Shown piece by piece: positions 15,981 to 23,640 of a stretch of 64,000 bases of DNA. Source of the DNA: Actinophytocola oryzae (GTDB taxonomy: Bacteria; Actinomycetota; Actinomycetes; Mycobacteriales; Pseudonocardiaceae); NCBI RefSeq assembly GCF_004364325.1, contig NZ_SOCP01000011.1:62001-126000 (forward strand), given 5' to 3'. The notes below the pieces were generated by a model. That model worked only from the letters and a program-made list of their open reading frames with translations, was not told the origin of the DNA and did no database searches. The translations under genes were made by a program, and so were the position numbers. Every line of letters starts with the position of its first letter. The first letter of the stretch is position 1.

Positions 15981-16648
15981 GTCCGGACCTCCAGGGGTTT
16001 CGCCGTGCCCCGCAGCAGCTGCACGAGGTCGGGACGGGCCGCGGCGACCGCGGTGACGGTCAGTGCCGTGATCACGCCCTCGCCGATGCCGATGAGCGCG
16101 TGCAGGCCGACCATCGTCGCCGCCACGCCACCCAGCGAGAACGCAGCGTCACCGCCGATGGCGAACTCCAGCACGAAGCCGAGCGAGGCGATCACGGTGT
16201 TGCAGAACGCCGCGACGAACGCGGTCGCGGCGAGACCGCCTCGACCTCGGGTCGCGAGCGGACGCAGCGCCACGGCGATGAGGTAGCCGGCCGCGGTGCC
16301 GATCAACGCCATGTTGGTGATGTTCGCGCCGAGCGCGGTGAGCCCGCCGTCGGCGAAGACCAGCGCCTGCACGACGAGCACGATGCCCACGCACAGGGCG
16401 CCGACGAACGGGCCGACCAGGATCGCGGCCAGTGCGCCGCCGAGCAGGTGACCGCTCACGCCGGGCAGGATCGGGAAGTTCAGCATCTGGGTGGCGAACA
16501 CGAACGCGGCGACCAGGCCCGCCATCGGCGCCGTCCGGTCGTCGAGGTCACGGCGTGCGCCGACCATCGCGACCGCCATCCCGACCACCGCGACACCGCC
16601 GAAGATGACCGACGTCGGGGCGTTGATCAGGCCGTCACTCATGTGCAT
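15977..16648 (-). CDS. cbiM: Cobalt/nickel ECF transporter substrate-binding subunit
   Basis: A 223-aa S component. The start was set at 16648 because CbiM must begin Met-His-x: the mature N-terminal amine and His2 bind the metal, and here the protein begins MHMSDGLIN. Other family landmarks are FATQMLNFPILPGVSGHLLGG, GPFVGALCVGIVLVVQALVFADGGLTALGANI (read as two adjacent motifs) and GEGVITALTV. Six or seven TM helices. First gene of the Co/Ni operon; upstream DNA (16650-16740) is AT-richer and holds TTGCAA and ACGAATCGT, a possible metal-regulator site that I cannot assign. Confidence 0.9.
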   Translation of the reverse strand: MHMSDGLINAPTSVIFGGVAVVGMAVAMVGARRDLDDRTAPMAGLVAAFVFATQMLNFPILPGVSGHLLGGALAAILVGPFVGALCVGIVLVVQALVFADGGLTALGANITNMALIGTAAGYLIAVALRPLATRGRGGLAATAFVAAFCNTVIASLGFVLEFAIGGDAAFSLGGVAATMVGLHALIGIGEGVITALTVTAVAAARPDLVQLLRGTAKPLEVRT

Positions 16649-16750
16649 GGCTACGGATTGGGACACGAACACCACCCTAGATACCAGAGACCGGCTATCA
16701 CCAGGGATTTGCAACAACGATTCGTGTTCGTGTGGCCCGCGCCACCCCGA

Positions 16751-17359
16751 CTACCCCGGGGTGGACACCCACAGCCACGCCCGGTCGACGAACTCGTTCA
16801 TCGCGACGTCGACGAGCCCGACGCGGTCCGCGGCGAGCGGGGTGTAGCCGGGTGCCACGACGTCGGTGCGCGGCACGTCGAGCACCAGCACCACCAGGTC
16901 GGCGTCCGGGTTGTCGGCCACCGCGCGGCGCAGGGCCTCGCTGTCGACGAGCCGGGAGATGTTGACGACCAGGGGCCCGGCGAACACGGGACCGCCCCGC
17001 GCGACCGGCCCGGCGCCGACGGTCATGCGCAGCCGGATCCGGTCGGCGGCGGCCCGGTTGTCCTCGGCCAGCCGCGCCGCGACCGACCGCAACAGGGCGG
17101 GCAGCCGCTCGACGGGGTCGCTGGCGGTCGGCAGGAACACCACGAGGCCGTCTCCCGAGCCGCTGTCCCGGTCGACCTCGTCGAAGTCGTCGCCGACGTC
17201 GGCGACCACGGCCCTCAGCAACGCCTCCAGCCGGCGGGAGATCCGTTCCTGGTCCGACACCGTCCGCTGCCCGTAGCTCACCACGTCCACCACGAACCCC
17301 AGCCGGTTCGCCCGGCGGTGCTCGGCGACCTCCGGCGGCCCCCAGGCGCCCGACATCAC
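16751..17359 (-). CDS. Class III nucleotidyl cyclase-fold protein
   Basis: A 201-202-aa stand-alone cyclase homology domain. Seen: metal-type Asp in GFVVDVVSYG (D24, counting from the ATG at 17356) and in GSGDGLVVFLP (D69). Their 45-residue spacing is close to the 44 of mycobacterial Rv1625c. The late catalytic region VVNISRLVDS keeps Asn132, but Arg follows at +3 rather than +4. The purine-selecting Lys and Asp of adenylate cyclases are absent (Ser65, Phe125). It is therefore either a cyclase with altered base choice or a non-catalytic relative, like the cyclase-like modules at the N-termini of actinobacterial conflict-type proteins. GTG at 17359 or ATG at 17356; overlaps the upstream membrane-protein gene. 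Confidence 0.65.
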   Translation of the reverse strand: MMSGAWGPPEVAEHRRANRLGFVVDVVSYGQRTVSDQERISRRLEALLRAVVADVGDDFDEVDRDSGSGDGLVVFLPTASDPVERLPALLRSVAARLAEDNRAAADRIRLRMTVGAGPVARGGPVFAGPLVVNISRLVDSEALRRAVADNPDADLVVLVLDVPRTDVVAPGYTPLAADRVGLVDVAMNEFVDRAWLWVSTPG

Positions 17360-18900
17360 GAAGCCGTCCCCGCCGGGTCCGCCGGCCGTCTGCCCGGGTA
17401 TCCGCCGCCGCCCGGCACGACGGCCTCGTAACCCGCCTCGGCCAGCGACTCGCGGAGCACCGAGGTGAGCCTGCCCTCCAGCACCTTGACCCGGTCGCCG
17501 GGCCCGGGGTGGCTCCGCGAGCCGGTGTCGGCGGCGAGCTCACGCAGGCTGTGCGCGACGCCGTACATGTCGGCGGTGAGCGTGCCCGGCGCCCTGCGCC
17601 TCGGGCGGATCACCGAGCAGACCGTCCGCAGGCGGGCCGGCACGGTCATGGGCAGGACGAGGAACCGCAGCACCGCCCGCACGACGGGCAGCAGCGGCGA
17701 GTCCGGCGTGGTGTCGATCGCGCTGTACTCCCTCTTCAGCGGTGGCAGCACGCACGGCACCCACTCGACGTGCAGGGTCGCGTCACGCACCGCGAGGTGC
17801 AGGAACGTGGAGACGACGACGTCGCGGTCACGCGCCTCGAACTGGAAGACCAGGTAGTAGGCGGCCCACCCGAGCGGCCGGTCCCGGAGCTCCCGTACCC
17901 GTTGACCCCTCAGCAACGGGTACGGGGCCGCCCCCGGGTCCGCGAGGAAGTCCCCCGCCCGCTCGACGTTCTCGACGAGGCCCGCCGCGGCCACCACCAC
18001 CCGTTCGGTGACACGCAGGTCGGCGAACTCGCCACGCAGGGCCCGCACGGCACGCGCGACGCCCTCGTACAGCGCCCCCGCGCACAGCGGCCGCACGTCC
18101 TCCGCGCTCGACCGGGGCCGCAGCGGCACCGCGAGCGACCACGGCCCGTGCGGCTCGCCAGCGCCGACGAACACGCGCGGGCCACGTGTGACGACCACCT
18201 GGACGGCGTCGTCCGGCGTCGCCGGGTCGGCCATCCACTGGTGCCGGCGAAGGCAGCGGCGGAGCTGCGCGAGGAAGTGCTCTGCGCCGAAGAGGAACAC
18301 CCGCCGCGACCGGGACGACAGCGCGTCCGGGCTCGGGTCGGTGAGCAGGAACCCACGCAGGAACCGGACCTCGATGTGGTGCCACACCACGTACTCGTCG
18401 ACCACCAGGACCGCGAGCAACACGACGAGCAACCCGACGGCGAGCACCGCGGCCGCGGTGAGCCCCACGCCGTAGGAGTAGCTCGTGACGTCCTCGGAAG
18501 TCCGGAACAGCAGGATCAGCAACGCGATCGCGACGAGCCCACCACCGACCGCGGGCAGCGCTCCCCGGCCCGGGGTGGACCGCCGGAGGAAGACGATCAC
18601 CCCGACGAGCAGCCACCCGACGAGCAGACTCAGCGACAACGTCACCAGGACACCGGCGAACAGCGTCACCACCAGCGTGTCCCGGACCTTCCGACGGGCA
18701 CGGGCGGCGACCGCCTCGGCCAGGACGGCGCCTGCCCGCACCCCTGCGACGGGCGGCGCGGCGCGGGTCGGTTCCGTGAGGAACTCCCTGATCGCCCGGT
18801 CGGCGAACCGGTCGTCGAGGTGCGCCGCGGCACAGAGGTACCGCGTCGTGTCGTCGCGCCCACGAGCGTGGTCGCTCCGCACGCTGCGCTCCGTCGACAT
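17356..18900 (-). CDS. Membrane protein coupled to the cyclase-fold gene
   Basis: A 514-aa protein of unknown family. Residues 1-70 are soluble and charged; about 72-180 hold three or four TM helices (TLVVTLFAGVLVTLSLSLLV, GWLLVGVIVFL, VGGGLVAIALLILLF, GLTAAAVLAVGLLVVLLAVL); about 330 soluble residues follow, probably cytosolic, with YLVFQFEARDRDVVVSTFLH and HVEWVPCVLPPLKREYSAID. The gene overlaps the cyclase-fold gene by 4 bp, so the two are coupled. By position it is a candidate effector or receptor for the cyclase-fold protein, but no pore or nuclease motif is visible. ATG at 18900 was chosen; an in-frame GTG lies just upstream. Confidence 0.7.
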   Translation of the reverse strand: MSTERSVRSDHARGRDDTTRYLCAAAHLDDRFADRAIREFLTEPTRAAPPVAGVRAGAVLAEAVAARARRKVRDTLVVTLFAGVLVTLSLSLLVGWLLVGVIVFLRRSTPGRGALPAVGGGLVAIALLILLFRTSEDVTSYSYGVGLTAAAVLAVGLLVVLLAVLVVDEYVVWHHIEVRFLRGFLLTDPSPDALSSRSRRVFLFGAEHFLAQLRRCLRRHQWMADPATPDDAVQVVVTRGPRVFVGAGEPHGPWSLAVPLRPRSSAEDVRPLCAGALYEGVARAVRALRGEFADLRVTERVVVAAAGLVENVERAGDFLADPGAAPYPLLRGQRVRELRDRPLGWAAYYLVFQFEARDRDVVVSTFLHLAVRDATLHVEWVPCVLPPLKREYSAIDTTPDSPLLPVVRAVLRFLVLPMTVPARLRTVCSVIRPRRRAPGTLTADMYGVAHSLRELAADTGSRSHPGPGDRVKVLEGRLTSVLRESLAEAGYEAVVPGGGGYPGRRPADPAGTAS

Positions 18901-18992
18901 CCCCACGCCCCACGCTCGGCCGAACCCGTTGATTTCGACGGTAGCCGTCCACGTTTTTACCTGGGGATGCCGCGCCAATTTGTCAAAGATAT

Positions 18993-19008
18993 GTCCCCTG
19001 TTCGGGAC
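18993..19008. promoter_or_regulatory. CRP-geometry palindrome in a divergent promoter region
   Basis: GTCCC-N6-GGGAC (18993-18997, 19004-19008), with the 5-6-5 spacing typical of CRP/FNR operators. It sits in the AT-richer 171-bp gap between the divergent cyclase/membrane operon and the CRP-containing operon. TTGACA lies at 19041 (plus) and at 18981-18986 (read on the minus strand). The link to the CRP-like protein is inference. Confidence 0.4.
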
Positions 19009-19071
19009 GCCGACAATTATTGGACAGTGTGCCGGTGGACTTGACATTCGGCAATCTGTAACGATGTTCGG

Positions 19072-20004
19072 ATGGTGGTGCGCAGTACCTTCGACGAGCT
19101 CCTGGATATCCCGCGTGGCCGGGGCATGCAGGCCGGGGACGTCGCCGACCGGGTCGGCCCGGGGCTGCGCACGGCGTGCGGGGTCACCTCGGCCGACTCG
19201 CCGGCCACGGTGCGGCGCAAGGTCGCGGGCCGTCTCGCCGAGCTGTGCGAGCGGCTGCCGGAGGACCTGCGGGTCTCGGTGCTCGCCGCACTCGCACTGC
19301 ACCCGCAGGCCAACCACCAGTTCATGCAGGACCGGATGGGGTGGGCCGCGCGGCAGATCAACCGCGACCACCCCAGGGCGGCGGTGCGCCGGATGAAGAT
19401 CGGCTTCCGGATCCTCGCCGAGCAGCTCGACGAGCTGGTCTCCGACCCCAACCTGCACGCAGGCTGGCACGTCGGCTCGATGCGCGCGCTGTTGCGGCTG
19501 GACATCGACCCACCGCACCTGGTGGAGGACCGGGTGATCGCCGCCTCTGCCGACCACCTCGACGGCATCGAGCTGCGCTACACGAGGTCGGCACAGCACG
19601 AGCCGGTGGCCGCGGGCGCGACCATGCTGTACGGCGGGGAGATCATCGAGGCCGAGCAGGTGACCCCGAGCCACGCGCGGTACGCCGTGCGGCTGCCCAG
19701 GACGCTCAGTTCGGGTGAGCGGCACGAGCTCGGTGTGCGGGTCGCCGTGCCGCCGCGCGCGATCATGCCGCCGTTCTTCGTGCTGACGCCACTGCAGCCG
19801 TGCGAGCGGTTCACCGTGCGGGTGCGCTTCGGCGCCGACGTGCCCAAGCGCATCTGGCGGCTGAACGGCATCCCGCCCCGGGCCATCGACGACTTCGAGC
19901 CCGCCGACGGGCTGCTCGAACCGGACCGCCTCGGCGAGGTCGGGCTCGAGTTCTCCAGGCTGCACCAGGGCCTCAGCTACGGCATGCGCTGGTCGGCGCC
20001 GTGA
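19072..20004 (+). CDS. Two-domain hypothetical protein, helical N-terminus and beta C-terminus
   Basis: A 310-aa protein. Residues ~35-120 form an all-helical, Arg/Glu-rich region (ATVRRKVAGRLAELCERLPE, DLRVSVLAALALHP, MGWAARQINRD), a type I have seen at the N-termini of many actinobacterial regulator-like proteins. Residues ~165-310 are beta-rich with RYAVRLPRTLSSGERHELGV, PPFFVLTPLQPCERFTVRVRF, RIWRLNGIPPRAIDDF and a final GLSYGMRW, resembling a ligand- or protein-binding sandwich. No enzyme motif is seen. Its stop TGA shares one base with the ATG of the CRP-like gene, so the pair is co-translated. Function unknown. Confidence 0.7.
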   Translation: MVVRSTFDELLDIPRGRGMQAGDVADRVGPGLRTACGVTSADSPATVRRKVAGRLAELCERLPEDLRVSVLAALALHPQANHQFMQDRMGWAARQINRDHPRAAVRRMKIGFRILAEQLDELVSDPNLHAGWHVGSMRALLRLDIDPPHLVEDRVIAASADHLDGIELRYTRSAQHEPVAAGATMLYGGEIIEAEQVTPSHARYAVRLPRTLSSGERHELGVRVAVPPRAIMPPFFVLTPLQPCERFTVRVRFGADVPKRIWRLNGIPPRAIDDFEPADGLLEPDRLGEVGLEFSRLHQGLSYGMRWSAP

Positions 20005-20693
20005 TGGAACCACCGGTGCAGGGCTCGTTCCTGTACTACCTGGAGCGGGCGGACCGCGAGTTCCTGCTCGGCCGTGCCACGATCCGCAAGCTGGCGACCG
20101 GCAGGACGCTCATGCACGAGGGCGACCCGACCGACCACGTGCTGGTGCTGCTCTCCGGCTGGGTTCGGGTCTACATCAACGCCCGCGACGGGCAGGTGGT
20201 GCTGTTCTCGCTGTGCGGTCCCGGCGAGGTCATCGGCGACCTCGCGGTGCTGCACGGCTGGCCGCGCACCGCGACCGTGGACACCCTGCACGAGACCGAG
20301 TTCGCGCAGTTCTCACACGATGCCTTCCTGTCCTGCCTGCACGACCGGGCGGCCGTCGGCGTCGCGCTGCTGCGGCAGATGGCGGTGCGGCTGCGCAAGG
20401 CGGACGGGGCGAGGGTCGGCTTCGCGACCATGGACGTGGCACAGCGGGTGGCGGCGTTCCTCGTGCGGCTGGCCGACCTGCACGGCACCGAGACCCCCGA
20501 CGGCGTGCTCGTCGGGATGCCGTTGACACAGCAGGACATCGCGAACAGCATTGGGGGCTCACGGCGTGCCGTGGCCCGTGCGCTCCAGACGTTCCGCGAG
20601 CGGGGGATCCTCGTCACCGGCAGGCGGACGTTCGTGCTGTCCGCGCTCGAGGTGCTCCGCCGCCTCGCCGGGAATGTGCCAGATGGCACCTAG
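20004..20693 (+). CDS. CRP/FNR-family transcription regulator with cNMP-binding fold
   Basis: A 229-aa protein: cyclic-nucleotide-binding beta-roll (about 20-135), long C helix, winged HTH (LTQQDIANSIGGSRRAVARALQTF, about 174-197). The phosphate-binding cassette reads G78-D-L-A...P-R88-T-A-T: the Arg and Thr that hold the cyclic phosphate are kept, while the Glu that contacts the ribose is Asp. A cyclic nucleotide ligand is therefore plausible, perhaps not standard cAMP. The start overlaps the previous stop (TGATG). It lies divergent from a cyclase-fold gene, which makes a signal-maker and sensor pair possible. Confidence 0.85.
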   Translation: MEPPVQGSFLYYLERADREFLLGRATIRKLATGRTLMHEGDPTDHVLVLLSGWVRVYINARDGQVVLFSLCGPGEVIGDLAVLHGWPRTATVDTLHETEFAQFSHDAFLSCLHDRAAVGVALLRQMAVRLRKADGARVGFATMDVAQRVAAFLVRLADLHGTETPDGVLVGMPLTQQDIANSIGGSRRAVARALQTFRERGILVTGRRTFVLSALEVLRRLAGNVPDGT

Positions 20694-20761
20694 CGGGGAC
20701 GTCACCCTGCGCTGTCCCGAATTCCGTTCCGTACGAACCTAATGGTGCCCGGAGAAACGGG

Positions 20762-20881
20762 ATGAGGTTCGGGGGGACGGACATGAGGTACTTCGTGACG
20801 GTTTCCACCGTCGTGCGGCTCGGATTCTGGTTGTTCACGATCGGTGTCGTGTTGGGCCTCATTCTCGGTGTCCGAGTCTGA
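20762..20881 (+). CDS. Small single-TM peptide
   Basis: A 39-aa ORF (ATG 20762, GGAGAAACGGG just upstream) or 32 aa from ATG 20783. The shorter form, beginning MRYFVTVSTVVRLGF, is almost entirely one membrane helix ending LGLILGVRV. No family is named. It lies 68 bp after the CRP-like gene, on the same strand, and before a strong terminator, so it may belong to that operon. Confidence 0.5.
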   Translation: MRFGGTDMRYFVTVSTVVRLGFWLFTIGVVLGLILGVRV

Positions 20882-20936
20882 TTCCGCGTCGTCTCTCCGG
20901 GTTTCCCGCAGGTCGGACCGAAGAGGGAGGCGTGAC

Positions 20937-20978
20937 ATGGAGAGCCATCTGCTGGTGCTCGTCGTGCTCGGTGCGTGA
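20937..20978 (+). CDS. 13-codon ORF with strong ribosome site
   Basis: Encodes MESHLLVLVVLGA after a near-perfect GAGGGAGG site 7 nt upstream. It ends just before the terminator at 21003. The composition is hydrophobic. It may be a micro-peptide or leader-like remnant; length alone gives low certainty. Confidence 0.3.
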   Translation: MESHLLVLVVLGA

Positions 20979-21002
20979 GTGCGGCCCTGAGGATGTCGGG
21001 GG

Positions 21003-21046
21003 AGTCGCGGCACCGCCGGTTCTGGGGGTTCGGCGGTGCCGCGACT
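21003..21046. terminator. Strong bidirectional terminator
   Basis: Perfect 16-bp stem AGTCGCGGCACCGCCG (21003-21018) paired with 21031-21046 around a 12-nt loop. It lies between the plus-strand CRP operon and the minus-strand acyl-CoA dehydrogenase stop at 21056, so it can end transcription from both sides. Confidence 0.85.
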
Positions 21047-21055
21047 GTCGTCGGC

Positions 21056-22207
21056 TCAGGTGAAGGCGTTGATCCCGGTCAGCCCGCGGCCGATGAGGAG
21101 CTTCTGGACCTGGCTCGTGCCCTCGTAGAGGGTCATCACGCGGGCGTCGCGGAGGATCTTCGCGACCGGGTACTCGTCGAGGTAGCCGTAGCCGCCGTAG
21201 ACCTGGATCGCCAGGTTCGCGGCGGCGACGGCGTTCTCGCTCGCGTACAGCTTGGCCATCGAGGCCTCGCCGGAGAACTTCTCGCCACGGTCGACGAGGT
21301 CGGCGACACGCCAGACGAGCAGCCGCGCGGCGTCCGTGCCGACCGCCATGTCGGCCAGCATCTGTTGCACCAGCTGGAAACCGGCGATCGGCCTGCCGAA
21401 CTGGTGGCGCTCCCCCGCGTACTGGACCGAGGCCTCCAGTGCCGCCCGGGCGAGACCGACACAGCCCGCGGCCACGGACATCCGGCCCTTGTCGAGTGCC
21501 GCCATCGCGATCTTGAAACCCTGGCCGAGGTCGCCGAGCACCGCGTCGTCGCCGACCCGTACGCCGTCGAGCACCAGCTCGCCGGTGGACTGGCCCCGCA
21601 GGCCGAGCTTCCCCTTGATCTCCCGGTGCGTGAACCCGTCCGAGTCCGTCGGCACGAGGAACGCCGTCACCCCGCGTGGCCCCGCCTCACCCGTCCGAGC
21701 GAACACGAGCGCGAGATCCGCCCACGTCCCGTTGGTGATGAACATCTTCGATCCACTGAGGACCCACTCGTCGCCGTCACGGACGGCCTTGGTGGCGAGG
21801 TTGCCCGCGTCGGAGCCGGTGTCGGGCTCGGTGAGCCCGAAGCACGCCAGCGACTCGCCGGTGCACAGTCGGGTGAGCCAGTGTTTCTTCTGTTCCTCGG
21901 TCCCGTAGACGAGGATCGTCTTCCCGACGAGCCCGAGCGAGACGGACACGATGCCGCGGATGGCGGAGTCGCCCCGGCCCAGCTCCTCCATCATCAGGCA
22001 GTAGGACAGGTGGTCGCCGCCGGAGCCGCCGTACTCCTCGGGCACCGTCATGCCGAGGAACCCGACGCCGGCGAGCTTGCCGACGATGGCCCGGTCCACC
22101 TGTTCGTTGCGGTCCCATTCGCGGGTGTGCGGCACGACCTCCCGGTCGATGAAGTCCCGCGCGAGTTCCCGGAGCGCGGCCTGCTCCTCGCTGAGCGAAA
22201 GATCCAT
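21056..22207 (-). CDS. Acyl-CoA dehydrogenase
   Basis: A 383-aa FAD-dependent acyl-CoA dehydrogenase, normal length. Landmarks are PEEYGGSGGDHL, CFGLTEPDTGSDAGN (substrate/FAD region), MFITNGTWADLA, AAGCVGLARAALE and the catalytic-base region MTLYEGTSQVQK. It introduces the trans-2,3 double bond in a short or medium acyl-CoA and passes electrons to ETF. Monocistronic by layout, with a terminator downstream. Exact chain length is not predictable. Confidence 0.92.
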   Translation of the reverse strand: MDLSLSEEQAALRELARDFIDREVVPHTREWDRNEQVDRAIVGKLAGVGFLGMTVPEEYGGSGGDHLSYCLMMEELGRGDSAIRGIVSVSLGLVGKTILVYGTEEQKKHWLTRLCTGESLACFGLTEPDTGSDAGNLATKAVRDGDEWVLSGSKMFITNGTWADLALVFARTGEAGPRGVTAFLVPTDSDGFTHREIKGKLGLRGQSTGELVLDGVRVGDDAVLGDLGQGFKIAMAALDKGRMSVAAGCVGLARAALEASVQYAGERHQFGRPIAGFQLVQQMLADMAVGTDAARLLVWRVADLVDRGEKFSGEASMAKLYASENAVAAANLAIQVYGGYGYLDEYPVAKILRDARVMTLYEGTSQVQKLLIGRGLTGINAFT

Positions 22208-22257
22208 GACCGCACCCTACGTCGCGCACCCGCCCCCGACCGCCCGGCCGACCGCAC

Positions 22258-22337
22258 CGAAGGACGCCTTCCCAACGCTGGGCGCACTGAAGGACGCCTT
22301 CCTAACGCCGGGCGTACTGAAGGACGCCTTCAGTACG
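22258..22337. repeat. Three hairpin repeats downstream of the aldo/keto reductase
   Basis: Two copies of GAAGGACGCCTTCC and one perfect 11-bp hairpin CGTACTGAAGG/CCTTCAGTACG (22313-22337). They lie in the 240-bp gap between the acyl-CoA dehydrogenase start and the stop of the aldo/keto reductase, both minus-strand genes; the rest of the gap is plain. Confidence 0.8.
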
Positions 22338-22446
22338 TTGGGTCGGGGCCGCACCCCCGCGTTCCACCAGGACAGCACCCACCGAAACGCCGAACCCGAC
22401 CGAAACCTCACCGAGGAGACCCAAGCCGGGCACACCACACGACCCC

Positions 22447-23523
22447 TCAGTGCTGGACGCCCGCCAGCAACGGCGGGTAGACCGGCGACTCACGGCCGTC
22501 GACCGTGGCGCCGCCGTACATCAGCATCGCGCCGACCTGGTCGTTGAGCGGGGCCGGGTAGTTCAGCGTCGGGGCGGACACCTCGTCGAGCCGCGCACGC
22601 TGGGCGTCGGTCAGCGTGATCCCCAGGCCCGCGAGGTTGCCCTCCAGGTGGTCGAAGCGGCGCGGGCCGATCAGCACAGACGTGACCGACGGCCTACCCA
22701 GCAGCCACGCCAACGCCACCGCCGCCGGCGTCGACCCGACCTCGTCCGCGACCCGGGCGACCGCCTCGATCACGTCGTACTCGGCGTCGGTCGGGGCACC
22801 CAGCACCTCGGCGCGACGCACGTCGGCGCCGGTGCCCGCCCGGGTGTACTTGCCGGACAGGAACCCGCTCCGCAGCGGGCTCCACGGCAGCACCGCCATG
22901 CCCGTGTCCAGTGCCAGCGGCACCAGCTCGCCCTCGACCGTGCGGGCCAGCAGCGAGTACTCGACCTGCAGCGCGGTCACCGGTGTCCACCCCCGCAGCA
23001 GTGCCGTCGTGTGTGCCTGCGCGGTGTACCACGCCGGGGTGTTCGAGAAGCCGACGTAACGGATCTTGCCCGCGGTCACCAGGTCGTCGAGCGTCCGGAG
23101 CGTCTCCTCCAGCGGCGTCGTCCGGTCGTGGTTGTGCAGCCAGTACAGGTCGACGTAGTCCGTGCGCAGCCTGCGCAGCGACGCCTCCAGCTGCGAGACG
23201 ATCGCCTTGCGGCCCGCGCCGCCGCCGTTCGGGTCGCCGAGGTGGAGGTTGGTGTAGAACTTCGTGGCCAGGACGACCCGGTCGCGCCTGCCCGGCTCCG
23301 CCGCGAAGAAGTCGCCGAGGATGTGCTCGGATCGCCCGTTCGTGTAGAAGTTCGCCGTGTCGACGAAGTTGCCGCCGCGATCGAGGTAGGCCCGCAGGAT
23401 CCGGTCCGACTCCTCGACGTCGGCGCTGAAGCCCTCGCCGTCGCCGAAGTTCATCGCGCCGAGGCAGTAGGGGCTGACGCGCAGGCCGGAGCGGCCGAGG
23501 GTGACGTACGAGTCCAGTGCCAT
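22447..23523 (-). CDS. Aldo/keto reductase
   Basis: A 358-aa NAD(P)H-dependent oxidoreductase with the TIM-barrel AKR signature. The active-site tetrad can be placed in NFVDTANFYTNGRSE (Asp, Tyr), VLATKFYTN (Lys) and YWLHNHD (His). Cofactor-binding end: PWSPLRSGFLSGKY and LIGPRR. ATG at 23523 follows GGAG by 8 nt. It is divergent from an AraC-type regulator 117 bp away, which likely controls it. Substrate unknown. Confidence 0.92.
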   Translation of the reverse strand: MALDSYVTLGRSGLRVSPYCLGAMNFGDGEGFSADVEESDRILRAYLDRGGNFVDTANFYTNGRSEHILGDFFAAEPGRRDRVVLATKFYTNLHLGDPNGGGAGRKAIVSQLEASLRRLRTDYVDLYWLHNHDRTTPLEETLRTLDDLVTAGKIRYVGFSNTPAWYTAQAHTTALLRGWTPVTALQVEYSLLARTVEGELVPLALDTGMAVLPWSPLRSGFLSGKYTRAGTGADVRRAEVLGAPTDAEYDVIEAVARVADEVGSTPAAVALAWLLGRPSVTSVLIGPRRFDHLEGNLAGLGITLTDAQRARLDEVSAPTLNYPAPLNDQVGAMLMYGGATVDGRESPVYPPLLAGVQH

Positions 23524-23640
23524 ATCGATGCACTCCAAGAGGTCCGAGTTTCGGTGACGTCCTCAAGTCAAGCGTGCTGAGCAGGTGGTTCGCGCGTCCG
23601 ATCCGGTCGGTGGAGTGCACGATCCTGCCATACTGGTTCC

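Noticed and set aside
16650..16740. Possible cobalamin riboswitch upstream of cbiM
   Set aside because: The leader is too short (about 90 bp) and no B12-box-like sequence is seen; a metal-repressor site is more likely but unassigned.
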